Positions 45,914 to 58,492 of a DNA stretch of 64,000 nt are shown here, piece after piece. Source of the DNA: Adenanthera pavonina (taxonomy: Eukaryota > Streptophyta > Magnoliopsida > Fabales > Fabaceae); NCBI GenBank assembly GCA_026686845.1, contig JAIVEN010000004.1:23096827-23160826 (forward strand), in the 5' to 3' direction. The translations under genes were made by a program, and so were the position numbers. The notes under the pieces were generated by a model. The model worked only from the letters and a program-made list of their open reading frames with translations. It was not told the origin of the DNA and made no database searches. Positions within the stretch are counted from its first letter, which is position 1; each line of letters begins with the position of its first letter.

Positions 45914-47238
45914 TTTTTAAAAAAAGCTCATGTTCTTGTATGTGAGTGTGAGTGTCTATACATACTCTTCCAGAATAATAACGTGATTGCTATGTTGTTA
46001 AGAGTTCCTGCTTTGATTTAACTAGGCTTGTCATTCAATTCAGAGAATTGTTTTCCATCTTTGAATAAATCTTCACTGGCTATTATTTTTCTGGACACTG
46101 TTGGAGGAAGTAAAAATAGGGGACAAACATGGAGTTCAAGGCAATAGATTTAAGAGGTACCTATCCAATGAAATATAGTTAATATAGACATCACATTGCA
46201 GATAATGGTTTCCAGCTTGTGTATCAGTAAATCTACTTTAAGCTTTTCCAGATGAAACAGGGGAATAGTCCAAGAAGAGGAAATGTTGATATAAATGTTA
46301 CTAAAGAACAAAAATCCAAAACCCAAAAACGAGATGCAATAAAAGATAGTGTTTAAAGAATTATATTTAACAAAATCCTTAAACTTATATTATACTATGC
46401 ATGCAAATTAATTATCCAAAAAGCGAAACATTTTATATCTCAACACTTATTATAAAAAATTAAAAAGGCAGAATCAGATCAAATTAAAAGAACCAAATCT
46501 AGACGGTGGGCCAATGTCCAAGTAACACGAACTTCCCGCGAAAGCAACATTTTCGAAGAACATGCCACACACTCTTTATTTTGAAACAAATAATTTTATA
46601 TTGTGATAAATGTACTCTGTTTTGGAGATTCAAAACAGAGGTTACGGAAGTTGAATAAGAGGTTTTATATATATTGTGACAAAGTGTGTGATATAGTTAA
46701 AAAATTATAAAGCATAAATGAGAAACTAATGAAGGATGATATAGTAATAAACCTCCACAAGGCAGCTTTTGTAATGAAAACTTAGGGCATGGCGTATCAT
46801 GCAAAGACTATTGCAACCAAAAGAACAGTTCTACTTCTCATATTGCAAGGTGAAAATCTTGTATTCTTGAAATAAAGGAGAAACTAGAACAAAAAAGGAG
46901 AATAGAACCGCAACGATGGTCCTAATAAGGTGTTAATTCTAGTTAAGGAGAGGTCTTTTTAACGAAATATAAATATGTGCGTGCATGTGTCTGCGCATTG
47001 AACCCAAATGATGGAAGAAGAGTCTCAATGAGGTTGCAAGGACATTATGATGGTACGGATGTTGTGGGGATTGTAAACGCAAGTGAGAACAAGGAGCTCG
47101 TGGGAAGGCGTCGTGCTTGGAGTTGGACTTTGATTGAGGCGACCAACAGGGTTTTGCCGCAAGGGATAAGGAAGGGGGAGAGAGAGAAAGGGAGAAGAGG
47201 CTGGAGAGAGAAATGAGAGCGTGATGATCTGATGGTGA

Positions 47239-48846
47239 TGTTGGAGATTGTGCTGTAGGTCAATCATTGTATTATAAATATTGTATTTCATCATTAAAAA
47301 GAAAGTATTTTTTCTTATATTATTATATTATTTACATGTTTTCCTTTATAATAATATCCATGGATAAATTATTTTATTCTAAATATCCTTAGTCAATCAT
47401 CTTTGTAAGAATAATGATGAATTAAGACTAGTATGATTTTGATTGATAATTATGTATAAAGATACAAATCAAAATCATAAATTCCTGTTAGAGAATAAAC
47501 GCTAGATCGACCCGTCATGAAATAACTGTATAGATCAAATCATAAACATATCTTATACATAATCATGTCATTGAGCCATCAGATTTGAGATTATCATGAC
47601 TTCCTACATGGGGAACACTGTACTTTGACATAGTCAAAAGTCACCTTTAACCGGCAGATTATAAGGGCATAGTAAAACTCGCGTGGAAGAAGATAAATGG
47701 TCAAGATAGAATTTGTCCCTATAATTAATAGAGAGATATACCTGGGCCCCTCGATGAATGAGACTAAGAAATGTATGGTCGTACTTGAATGAAAGAGTTT
47801 CCATTTATTCTGTCAGTCAGCTCGCAGATCATGAAAGCGATGGTCAAGTAAAATGAGGATGACCTTTCCATGTCTCATACTTGACCCATATATTATGAGA
47901 CAAAAGGGATGTGATCGGGTTATATGATAAATTACATCAAATCATCGATCTCATATAATTTAGGTAGTCATAATGTCTTGTTAGAGGTCACTTGTGACTT
48001 GTGGGTCTAATAGTGTTATTAACTCACTGCTAATATCATATGAGTTTATAGGGTCACATACAACAATAAGTCAACTTGAGCTAAAATGTACAGATTTATT
48101 GAATCCAAAATGTATCTAGATTTAATGAATTTAATGTTCAATTTAGGATGATTGAATTATATATATATATATTAAAATTTGAAATATACATATGTTTGAT
48201 ATATTATATATATTTGATATTTATTATATTATTTTAAAAAATATATATATTGTTCAAATTAATTGGTTTTAAATTTAATTTTATATGATATATTTAAATT
48301 TAAACTAATGTCATAATCTAAACTTGATTCTAAATTTAAATTTAAATTAATAATCTAAATTGGATTTATATGATAAATTAAATTTAGATTTGATTCTGGA
48401 TAAAGATTAGATAGTTAGTTTAAATTTAATTTATTAGATAGATTTAAATTTAAACTAATCTATTTAATTTATATTTGATTTAGTTTAAATTATTGATTTA
48501 AATTAAACAAATATAAAATTTTATTTATATATTGATAGAGACTAGAACATAGAATTAACACAATTTCAAATCACCCTAAAGAGACAGTAGCCATACACTT
48601 AGAGAGGAAGGATGTACGGACGAACGATTAACAATAGCTATACGAACAAAAAATGAAGGCATATAGACGTTCACAAATAGATGTGCTAGCATGCCGTTCA
48701 GGTTAGACTCATGAACGAAAAAGAACACCAAGGGACATACCGGAGGAAAATTTTTTTTCTATATCTCAATCTAAATAATATTGACGGATCCATAAAAAGG
48801 AATTTCTTGATATTTTTCTGCTTCTTATGTGCTGAAATTCCCAACA
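47239..48846 (+). mobile_element. Solo LTR, probably copia-type
   Basis: It runs from TGTTGGAGATTG to AATTCCCAACA, 1608 bp. The flanking pentamers GGTGA (47234-47238) and GATGA (48847-48851) match at four of five bases. The first 660 bp are the inverted partner of 1-661. A/T-rich tracts fill 48110-48560. There is no coding sequence. Confidence 0.75.
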
Positions 48847-49199
48847 GATGATGATAAGAGGTGTGGTGGGAGAAAGTAAATGTGGGGGAGATGGTGGGGT
48901 GGTTTGTGGCAAAGATGAGGGCCGAAGGCTCACCAGAAACTGAATCTTCTCGACTTAAGTCAAAACATGGCCTGTATCAATTTTCACGTGTTAAATTTTT
49001 GCCGTATCAGTAGTTAGTTGACGGTGTTAATGACAGGAATGCTAGGTAGGGATTGTTTTGTAGCGAAATGAACAATAGTGACTAACGCTTAAACAATGAC
49101 TAATTACAGGGATTGATTTGCAAAAAAGCAAAGTATAGGGACCAACTAAAACATGCGTGTAAACTATAAAGATTAATTGATTAATTTGCCCTATAACAT

Positions 49200-49660
49200 A
49201 TTTTCGGTTTAGGTTTTAATTTGTCATTAGGTTCAGTCTATATAGGCCTAAGGGAAGCTCCATTTTGGATACTTGGTTAGCCCAGCAACGTCCCAAGACC
49301 CCAACTCTTGAGTATGGCAAGTTTGCTATTAATGGACCTTTCAAGGATAATGAATGTCATTTAGTTAAGTTAACCACTTATGTTCTTTGCGGCCGAAAGA
49401 CTTAATGGACCCACATATCATAACAACCATAAAATCTTTTGGGCCAAAAGGCGTAATGGACCCACGTGTCATAACAATCACAAAAGTGAAGATTTCAATT
49501 TGAGGTAAATAGACTCCATGTTACTATTAATATAAATAATATAAATGATAAATAACTGGAACAAGTAACTAATTCATATGAATAAAAAATATATATAATT
49601 AAAAGCAGATAGAATGATTAAATTTGTTAGAAATATAAAATAATTTAAAAAAAAATCTCC
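49200..49660. other. Spacer with a two-copy tandem repeat
   Basis: A unit of about 57 bp containing TAATGGACCCAC and a CATAACAA core occurs at 49385-49435 and 49440-49490. No gene is seen. Confidence 0.55.
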
Positions 49661-49664
49661 CCAT

Positions 49665-50945
49665 TTAATGTTCAGTATCAGTTAAGACAAGAAATTTATT
49701 AAGAAAAGAAAAAGCATTTGAAATAACATCATGAGATTTAAAGAGGTTTTGAAAGAAGTTAGCAACTATGTGCTTGAGTTTATATATCTTGCTCAAATGT
49801 CCAATTTCCCTCTTGATTTTTGAGAGTAGAAATATTATATTTCTGCACCTTCTATGAAGGGTAGAACTATGGAAAAACTGTGTTTTTATCACCCCAATGA
49901 AGCTAGCTAACTCTTGACTTTTGGTACCAAATAAGTTCTTCTTGAGTAAGAAACTTATGATACTCCTTCCAAAGTTGCTTTTCTCTTTATTGTAAATAAG
50001 ATTGTGTTCCTGCAAGGGTTATGATCAATATTCTGAAGTTGCTGCAGGATTTTCTTCTTTGTACCAGAAATACTTCCTAAATGATTTTTATTCCATTCTA
50101 TTACTTTTGTCTGAAATCTTTTTACCTCTTGTAACCAATTTGCACTATTCCAAGATTCTTTAATAACATTTATAAAGGAGTCTTCTAAGAACCAAGCTAT
50201 AGAACATTGAAATAGTTGTTGTCTTTTCGGGTAAGTTTGGTTAGTAGTATTAATCCAAAAGGGTCTATGATCTGACCCAAACCTCTTAGATGAATAACTT
50301 TGACCCCCTCAAATGTTCACTGATTATTGCAGAATGCCCAATCAATTTGCTCCTTAACACTTCCTTTTTCCCAAGTAAATTTGTCACCCATGCACTCAAG
50401 TTGAGCAACATCAGAATTAGTGATACACTCTTTGAATAAACTCATGTTTCTCCAATTACAGTAGGAGCTGCCAGACTTGTCTTCAACATTCATGTAGGAG
50501 TTAAAGTCTCCAATCATGAGCCAGGGATCAATAATATTTTCACTTAGTTTACTAATACTGCGCCAAAGGGGATCTCTGTAGAACATATTAGTCCCTGCAT
50601 ATACACATGCGATCAGAAAAGAAAAATTATTAGCAATTTCAGTAATCTTACAATGCAACAATCGAGTGTTAGAAGCAAGATAATACTACGAGCAAAGCTA
50701 GTGGCTTCCGGCCGAATCCAATTATCAAAACCAAGCTTTTTGACTACCCTATCAGATTTAACACCACTGATACGAGTTTCTAAAAGAATAATGAGTAAAT
50801 CAATCTCTTTGCCTTTTAGGAGATCTCGGACGCTAGAGGGAAAATTCTTAGATCCTGCGCGTCTACAATTCCAACAGATTAGATTCATCAAGTATATTGA
50901 ATATAAAAAAGAAAAAGAGATAAAAGCAAGAAGAAACATAATCAA
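49665..50945 (-). pseudogene. L1-type LINE relic (endonuclease region)
   Basis: The minus-strand frame from about 50900 reads MNLICWNCRRAGSKNFPS and LLETRISG, the N terminus of the apurinic endonuclease of plant L1 elements (usual form NCRG). The frame at 50661-50317 continues it with PWLMIGDFN, DKSGSS and GDKFTWEKG, all endonuclease motifs. The frame at 50015-49665 corresponds to the linker before the reverse transcriptase (TQFFHSSTLHRRCRN). A tail of ORF1 may lie at 51080-50950. Frameshifts separate the pieces and no reverse transcriptase follows, so it is a dead fragment. Confidence 0.8.
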
Positions 50946-50961
50946 GACGAGAAGGAACTAG

Positions 50962-51700
50962 CGTGGGCATCATCTGGTGGCTCCCTAGGTTCAGGGGCCA
51001 AATGAGCCTTCGGGTCTATGGTTTGAGTGGGTAAATTAATCAATGTCCTCAGTTGGTGATTGTCTGTAGAAGGAACTGCAGTATGCTTTAGTGCCTTGTT
51101 ATGAATCTACCATGAATCACGCAAAACAGAAGATCCAACGGGAAAATATATTTGACAATACTAAAGTCAGTACAAATGGTTCCATTAGACCAATAACAGT
51201 TACTGAAAGTAACGTTATAGAACTGAATAGAAGAACAGCATCAGTAAGGAAGGAGAAAAAATCCACAGCAAGGAAGGAGAAGAAATCCACGTCCAAATAG
51301 ACTATGGCCAGGAAGGAGAGAATGAGCAGAGGGAGGAGACTCACCAAACTTCTTTCACACCTTTCTCAGTACACTCTCAACTCACATAGCCTTTGTTCTT
51401 CAAATCAAAATAAGAAATCAATTCTCAAATATTACAATTATCTTCCAAAAATATTTTATTAAATGAATATATGTCATATTTATCTTTCAAATATTCTGGT
51501 AAAAAACATAATCCCACATTTTTTTAATCACCTTCAAATAATTTTGAAAATTCAAAAGAATTAAAAATACAAGTTTTCAAATTAAAATGTTAAAATTAGC
51601 TCAAACTTTTAGGAGTCTTAAAATTATGAAAATGGATTTATGAGAATTTTATTCATTTGAAGAATTATGAAAGCTGAATTTTCTTCTACATATAAAAAAA
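50962..51700. other. Spacer upstream of the LINE relic
   Basis: Apart from a possible ORF1 tail nearest the LINE, there is a short tandem repeat near 51245-51290 (AAGGAAGGAGAA units with AAATCCAC). Nothing else is recognised; the frames at 51091-51300 and 51347-51117 are produced by the repeat. Confidence 0.4.
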
Positions 51701-51702
51701 TA

Positions 51703-51959
51703 GGGAAAATTGGGTTTTGGTGCCAAAAAATAAAATATTTGATTTTTGGTGCCAACTTTGGAAAATTTTCTATTCTAACTTAAAAATTTCTATCATCATT
51801 TGAAAATAATTTATTCTTACTTGCTACCGAAAAATTCTATTATGACTTGGAAATTTTCTATTATGACTTGGAAAAATTTCATCCTTACCCCAAAAGAAGG
51901 TAAACTTTGTTCTCATTTCCCAAATATTTTGATTTTTTGGGCTTTTTCCCAATTCTCCC
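51703..51959. mobile_element. TA-flanked foldback MITE, copy 1
   Basis: The ends are GGGAAAATTGGG and, on the other strand, GGGAGAATTGGG, flanked by TA on both sides. It matches the copy at 58493-58733 across its length. No coding capacity. The TA target suggests a Tc1/mariner relationship, although the ends differ from the usual Stowaway motif. Confidence 0.65.
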
Positions 51960-51961
51960 TA

Positions 51962-52620
51962 AAAAAACAAAAAACATAAGAAATTAAAAAATGAAAATGA
52001 AAAATTTCCAAAGCTATTCTCATAATAATTTCCTTCTTAAAATGATTTCTTTTGAATTTTTATCTCTAAAAATTATTTTCTATTTTTGAACCAAAATTTA
52101 TTTAAAAAAATCTAGCAAAAATTAGTAAGAGAAAATTATAAGGTTAAGAAGTAAAATCAAATTATCTCTCACAAATTAAAATACATCAACTAAATCCAGA
52201 GCTCAACTCATTTTATTCGCCAAAGACAAAATGTTTTTTCGAATCTTTGTCTTTTCACAAAAATTATCATTAAAAGGAATAAACCCAATTATAGTTGTAA
52301 ATTGTCTTACTCGAATTATATGGCTTTGATTCTAATCACAAAGTATGCAGACTTTAATTCTTTTTTAAAATCTGCCATTATAGATAGATTACCAAAATTT
52401 TCTCTAATTTTATTTTCAATTCCATTTTTTGATATTTATTTTTGCGACCACTTACACAATATATACACATATATATTGTCAAAGGACTAATTATTTAATG
52501 TGAATATAAGACGCCGCGTCAATCTAACCACTGAAAGGAAGAAAACTGCCAACGTACATTATGACTAATGAGCATCCTAGTAGGCCCTACGCAAGACTTG
52601 TGTTCCTATTCCTACTCGCA
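51962..52620. other. AT-rich spacer
   Basis: No feature recognised. The last 100 bp lead into the orphan receptor-upstream block. Confidence 0.45.
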
Positions 52621-52628
52621 TCTTTTAG

Positions 52629-52642
52629 TTGACTTGTTGACC
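52629..52642 (+). promoter_or_regulatory. W-box pair in the orphan receptor-upstream block
   Basis: TTGACT (52629-52634) and TTGACC (52637-52642) lie two bases apart, exactly as TTGACT/TTGACT upstream of RLK1. The surrounding 52620-52762 and 53701-53770 match the RLK1 and RLK2 upstream spacers, but no receptor lies to its left. Confidence 0.4.
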
Positions 52643-52762
52643 TGTGTGGCACATTGCAAGTAGCACTTGGATAAATATATCCCTTCAAAGTCTTTTCGGC
52701 TTTCTCTACAACTCATGCGCGTTCTTGCTTTCTTATTTACGATCTATTGCTTTATCAACTTA

Positions 52763-53697
52763 GGCTCCGGTTATTAGGACTGTAAAAAAGAGTCAAGTCT
52801 ATAGATTGGTTCGAAAAGTTTGAAAAAATAAGTGGATTGGATCTCAATTTTTAGTGTCAAAATATAATTTGGGTTTTTTGAGCCCGTCCCGTAGCAGGTC
52901 GGCCCGAAAAGTATTTTTTTAAATATTAAAAAATACATATTATTTTAATAATTAGTGATATATAAATTGTAAAATTTAAATATTGTATTAGCTTTTTTGA
53001 TCAATTATGATAATAATTAGTTGCATTAATTTAAGAACTAAACTTATATATTTTTTTTTATATATTTTTCATACTATTCTCTAATAAAAATTTAACATAT
53101 AAACTTTTTAATTTTTTTTATATTTGAGAAGTTAACACTTTTAATATATAATTAATGACTAAATTTATAATATATTAAAAAATAATCCACATATTAACTT
53201 TTAATTGAAAAATAACACAAAAAACATATAAGAAAAAGTATATAAGTATTTTCCTTAATTTAAATAATTATATAAAAATTTTTAAAAAATGAAAAATATT
53301 AAAAAAAATAAAAAAAGTCTGCAGGCCGGCCTATAAGCTCAATCCCACAGGCCCGGGCTTGCATTTTCAAGCCCATATGTCAAATCTGGCTTTTAAGCCT
53401 AGCTCGATTTGGAGCAAGCCAGTCCAACTAGGTTGGCTTAGCGCGATTTAACAGCTCTACTGGTTATGGAGATTTTGGAGGGGAGGGAAGCAAAAAGTAA
53501 AGTAGGGAAGGAAAAATTTCTTATTTTATTTTTTTAAACTAAACAAAAAAATAAGTATTTTCATTCTTATCTCTTTCTCTTCTTCCTGTTTAAGGACGAG
53601 AGGAAAAGTACTTTCTCCTTTTATTTGGTTTGAAAAAAAATAGAATGAAAATTTTTTCCTTCAATCCTCTCCAAAATCTCTTGAATCAAATCGAGCC
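52763..53697. mobile_element. PIF/Harbinger-type MITE, interrupted
   Basis: The ends are GGCTCCGGTTATGGAGATTT (after removing the nested insert) and, on the other strand, GGCTCGATTTGATTCAAGAG, both leading into ATTTTGGAG. TTA flanks it at 52760-52762 and 53698-53700. The RLK1 spacer near 9128 reads GATTTTAACTTTTTATTT without the insert, giving an empty site. A hAT-type element is nested near its left end. Its own length is about 240 bp. Confidence 0.75.
52775..53459. mobile_element. hAT-type non-autonomous element nested in a MITE
   Basis: The ends are TAGGACTGTAAAAAAGAGTC and, on the other strand, TAGAGCTGTTAAATCGCGC. The 8-bp flanks CCGGTTAT (52767-52774) and CTGGTTAT (53460-53467) differ at one base, which fits hAT. 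Near both ends are GGCCCG/GGCCGG-rich stretches. No transposase. Confidence 0.7.
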
Positions 53698-53770
53698 TTA
53701 AACTTTTTATTTTTCTTGTCTTCTTTGTTTACTTTTGCTTTACTTTTCTATCATTTTTTTTATCTGTTTT

Positions 53771-55374
53771 TTTTTTGGGCTTTTACTTTGTACGGTTTTT
53801 CTTCCTATAGAAAATAGGGTGGATAGATGAATGTGTGCGTACCTGAAACTCCGTCATTACTCTAATCACAATCTAGGCATTATTTTCACAGTAAGGGCAT
53901 CACGTTATTATTCCATGTGCGCTTTCTTTCACGAAAATTCTCTAAATTTCTAACATTTCTCGAGTTATCAACGTAGAGAGTCTTTCTCTTAGGCATAATA
54001 TCAGAATATAGAATATTATTAAATATAAAGTATAGTTAAAAATACTAAAAATTGAGAAAAAAGATGAGACTGTAAACAGGATTAATTATTTTTGAACAAA
54101 AATGATGAGAAATTGCTTAAAAAAATTTAATATGTTTTTACATTTAATGTGTTTTAATATATATATAATATATTATAAGATTTTATTCAAATTGAGTACA
54201 AAAAACTGACAAGTTTTCGGATTTCAAATGTCATATTTTTTACGAATTCAAATTCATGATTGTAGTTATATATATATATATATATAAACTATGCATTATA
54301 TATATAAACATTTTTTATAATATGTATTTTTAAAATAATCATCACTATGCATATATATACCGAGAAATAAAACTTGTTTCATGTTTTTGTCTTGAATAAA
54401 ACAGTCTTTTAGACTGAATGAACAAATATAAAAAATGTATATACGCATATATTTCCTCACCTTTTTTTTTTCCTTTTGCGGGGCTTAACCCCTCCATCGT
54501 GTTTTTGACAGAGATGGCCACTGGTCCGGATATGTTATTGTCATTTCTCATGCATGAGTCTGAGTAAAACAAATCACATTTCTTGTTGTAATGTACTCCT
54601 GTATTTAGTCCATTTCAATGATAGCAATTAATATTGTTGAAATAAAATTACCAATGATATTGATGTATTCATTTTCGCCAAATATATTGAGTCCATTTCA
54701 TTGGTTAAAAAAGAAACACCAATAAACATGAGGCAGAGGTGTAAGAAATGGCTTTGTTAGTGTTTCTTTAAAAAGCGCTAAAAAAGGTTTAATTTTTAAA
54801 TATTATGTATCAATTTTTTTATTTATTGTCAGGTGCAATAAATAAGGTGTTATTTGAAATAAATAGTATTCGTTAAGATATTCATTAGTTCAAGAAAGCT
54901 AAGTAAAAGCTGATACTAACCAACTCCATATTGCACGATACTAGCAGCCAAACTAAAATTTCATAATTTTTAGTATCTTCAACACTATGACATTCAAATT
55001 GATAATAAATTCAAAGCAAAATATTTACTTACACAAAAAGTATTGTAATAAAGATAAACAAAAACAAATCTAGCTAGCGAACCGATTATTTATCACACCA
55101 CAGGGGTGGCTGGTCTTATATTTCATAATTTATACTATCTTGAGAACTTGGTCCCTGGAAAAAGAAAAGAATAATTAAGTGGATCAGTAAATTAAAAATT
55201 GTGTCAAACAAATATGACATAACAAATATGCACAAGTAATTATCCAACGAATTCGTGGCATAGAAAAGATTTATGCAAAAACAAATATGCACAAGTGTCA
55301 ATGAGTCACATAAGATGTGCTTTAGGCACTTGTTTGACAAGTAGAGAAAATAAGCAAACGTACATCAATGATGT
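53771..55374 (-). other. AT-rich spacer and 3' flank of RLK3
   Basis: From about 54795 to 55374 this is the homologue of the RLK1 3' flank. The rest is AT-rich with TA runs near 54265 and 54165. The minus-strand frame at 54572-54345 has no support. Confidence 0.5.
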
Positions 55375-58311
55375 CTAACGAGCAGTTTCTATGTCCATCA
55401 TCTGGGCGACACTTCTCATGGTTGGTCGAGATTGAGGGTTTGTTTGTATGCATGAAAGGGCTAGACGCCAAATCAAAGCCAAATTCTTCAGGTTTTGTTG
55501 ATTTGATGATAAACGAGGGTCTAAAATCTCTTGGAAGTTGATCTGATGAATCCCATATGTTTGGATATGGGATATTAAATCACCCGGATGCTTTCCCACA
55601 AGAACCTCTATAGCTAGAACACCAAAGCTATAGACATCAATTTTCTCAGTCACTGCCATTGTGTAAGCAAGCTCTGCATGACACAAAATGAAGTAATGAA
55701 TTGCTAATCACAATAAGACATATATCTGTTTTAATAACGTTAAAAATAATTTTACTCAGATTGGCTCACCGGGAGCAGCATAGCCATATGTGCCGGCAAA
55801 TGTTGTCCATATTGATGAATCATTCTTCAAGAACCTTGCTGTGCCAAAGTCTGAGACATGGGCTTCAAGATTCGCAGATAACAAAACATTGTTGCTGGAT
55901 ATGTCTCTGTGAACAATTGGTGGATTACAATCATGATGCATATAAGATAAAGCTTGTGCTACACCCTTCACAATATTGACCCTTTTTGGCCAATCCAACT
56001 CTAATGCTTCCTTATCCTTTCTAAGCATATGAGCTAAGCTCCCTCTTTCCATGTACTCATAAATCAAAAATGTGTGCAACTTTTGTGAGCAGAATCCATA
56101 CAACTTCACAATGTTCCGGTGGCAAGTTTCTGTTAACGCTCCAAGCTCACTCTTAAAAGCTTTTATACTCTCAATGTCTAAGCTATCTGCTTCACATGTC
56201 AACTTTTTTATAGCATATACTGTATCCTCCCCTGGCAACATCAGTTTGTAAACTTTTCCAAATGCTCCCTCCCCAACGCAGTATTTGTTGCAAAAGTTCT
56301 CAGTTGCTTCGATTATGCCCTCATACATAATTCTGCCATCAAAGTGCAATATTGAGAATGGATTCTCTCCGTTGGCTCTCGTTTCCTGTTCTAAAGCTCT
56401 TGAGTTTCTCTTCCGGCAAACAACAAAAATCGCAACTTTCCCTAACAAAACAACCAATGCACCCACTAATACAAAACAAACAACTATCACAATTTTGTTT
56501 TTTTTCCCTCCTCCAACTGGTTTTATAATTGAGACATTGCAAGGTTTCAAACCTTTGATCCTCCCACATAAGTTTTTGTTGTTACTCAAATCCACTAGAT
56601 TAGAAGAATTGAAAATTCTACTATCTTGTACTGGACCCTCTAAATTGTTAAAAGAGAGATTGAGGCTTGATAGACTTGACAATTCTGTTAGAAAATCAGG
56701 GATAGAACCTGACAAATTATTGTGAGACATATTCAAGCTTATCAAATTGTTAAGTTTGTTGAGATCCGCAGGGATTTCTCCAGAAAGTAAATTATAACTC
56801 AAATCCAAAAAGTCTTGTAAGAATACAAGATTTCCGATTTGGTATGGGATTTTGCCTATGAAGTCGTTGTTGCTCAAATTTAAATTTAGCAACTTGTAGC
56901 AATCCCCTATTTGATTAGGAATAGGTCCCCTTAGCCTGTTCATTGACAGGTCTAAAGAGTACAAGTTAGAAAGCTTTCCGATCCCTTTTGGTATCACACC
57001 TGAAAGATTGTTGCCGCTTAGATGTAGAAGGTACAGGCTAGAGGCATTTCCAACTTCTGGAGGAATCTCACCAGATATTCGATTGAAGGACAAGTCTAGC
57101 TTTTGTAGGTGTTTCAACTGAAAGATCTCGCCAAGAATATTTCCACCTACTGAATTCCCAGCCATGATAAGAGCTTGCAAGCTTTTGCAAGCACTCCAAT
57201 TTGCAGAAAGCTCACCTTGTACCCTATTATAGCTGATGTCAACGTATGTAAGATTAGGATAGACTCCAAAATCTTGATCTGCATATCCTGTCAGTTGGTT
57301 ATGTTCAAGTCGAACTCTATACAAGGATGGGCAGTTTCTTAGGCTTATGGGGATTGGACCAGTAAAACTATTGTTGGCTGCAGTGAAATTGACAAGCTTA
57401 CCACCTTTGCATACTTGTGGCGGTAACTGGCCAGTGAAATTGTTTTGAGATAGATATAGTATTGTAAAAGAATGGTTTCTAAATTCTTGTGGTAAATGAC
57501 CAGATAATTCGTTCACTTGGAAGCGAATCTCTGTTAGATTGGTCAATCTACCAAGACTAGGGGGAATTATGCCTGAGAGACGGTTTTCAGCCAATGTTAG
57601 AGCTCTTAGATGTGTACAGTTCCCTAGAGATGGTGGAATAGGTCCATAAAAGCTGTTTCCATCAAGAGCTAGAAGGGTCAATTGTTTCAAATTCCCTATT
57701 TCATTAGGAATTCTACCACCAAGGAGGGTGCCTTGAAACAGGAGACTTTTCATTCCAATCATACCAGTTTTGGGTTGATCTGAGTCATCTGGGAATAAAT
57801 GAGGGTCTAGTATCCCCGTTAGATGATTGTCTGAAAGATCAAGCTCATAAAGTTGAGTAAGATTAGCAAAAGAGAGAGGTATAGTGCCACTGAGATGATT
57901 ACGATTAAGGTCAAGGAATTGGAGTTTTGAGAGCAACCCAATCGTTTCTGGTATGGGGCCAGTAAGCTGATTGAATTTGAGATTAAGTAGAACAAGATTA
58001 GGAAACGCTGAGAAGTTCAAGTTTTGAAGGGTACCTTTGAGACCAGTGTTATTCAAGTTCAGTTCAACCACACTTGCAGATGAATCGCACTTGATTCCAC
58101 GCCATGAACATGGGGTTGGAGCTGCGGTGGAATTGGTGTGAGGTGGAGAGACCCATGAATCCAAAATGGGTTGGTTAGGGAGACTTTGTTTCCATTTGAG
58201 CAGAGCTTCAGTTTCTGCAAGTCCTAGTGTGAGATGGCAATGGTATAGTGACCAAAAAGCCAAGCAAGTAAGATGAAGTACAACGAAGATAAAAATTATA
58301 TGTTGTGCCAT
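55375..58311 (-). CDS. RLK3: LRR receptor-like kinase, MIK2-like, apparently intact
   Basis: Two exons: 58311-55770 and 55673-55375, 946 aa. The start at 58311 (MAQHIIFIFVVLHL) gives a signal peptide; an in-frame ATG 37 codons upstream would bury it. Residues 68-75 form the N-cap pair (CSWRGIKC), followed by about 19 LRRs, a transmembrane helix near 605-628, then the kinase: GEGAFGKVYK near 677, the lysine of YAIKK near 701, HRDISSNN near 801 (an RD kinase), SDFGTAR near 819. The intron (55769-55674, GT/AG) splits the codon before ELAYTM. Subfamily XIIb members such as Arabidopsis MIK2 sense peptides (SCOOP peptides in Brassicaceae) at the plasma membrane. The ligand here is unknown. This is the only complete receptor in the window. 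No peptide gene is seen upstream of it. Confidence 0.9.
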
Positions 58312-58492
58312 TGTTTGGAATTTGCTTATTTGTTCGAAGCAATGTTCTATGATATAGCTTGCCCATTGTGCCATATCTTCGTTGAGATTTACTTTTACAC
58401 CCATTAAAAGGGAACATGACATCTGAGGGACGTAAAAGATATATAAATGACATAAATTTTAAAAATTAAATTTTTATCAAGGATAAAAATTA

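Larger units (their letters stand above)
45284..49190. mobile_element. Mutator-like (possible Pack-MULE) element, non-autonomous
   Basis: Inverted ends: the left reads TTTGGTCCTATAGTTTAACA and the right, on the other strand, TAATCTTTATAGTTTACACG, with similarity extending roughly 150-250 bp inward. The 9-mers TTATAACAT (45275-45283) and CTATAACAT (49191-49199) flank it with one mismatch. A solo LTR (47239-48846) is nested in it. The remaining 2.3 kb has no transposase but includes segments of gene-like base composition at 45600-45850, with a GGTAAGTG donor-like site, and at 46970-47220. I could not identify a source gene. Confidence 0.6.

Noticed and set aside
58312..58422. Upstream in-frame ATG of RLK3 at 58422
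   Set aside because: It would add 37 residues before the signal peptide; RLK1 and RLK2 start at the position equivalent to 58311.
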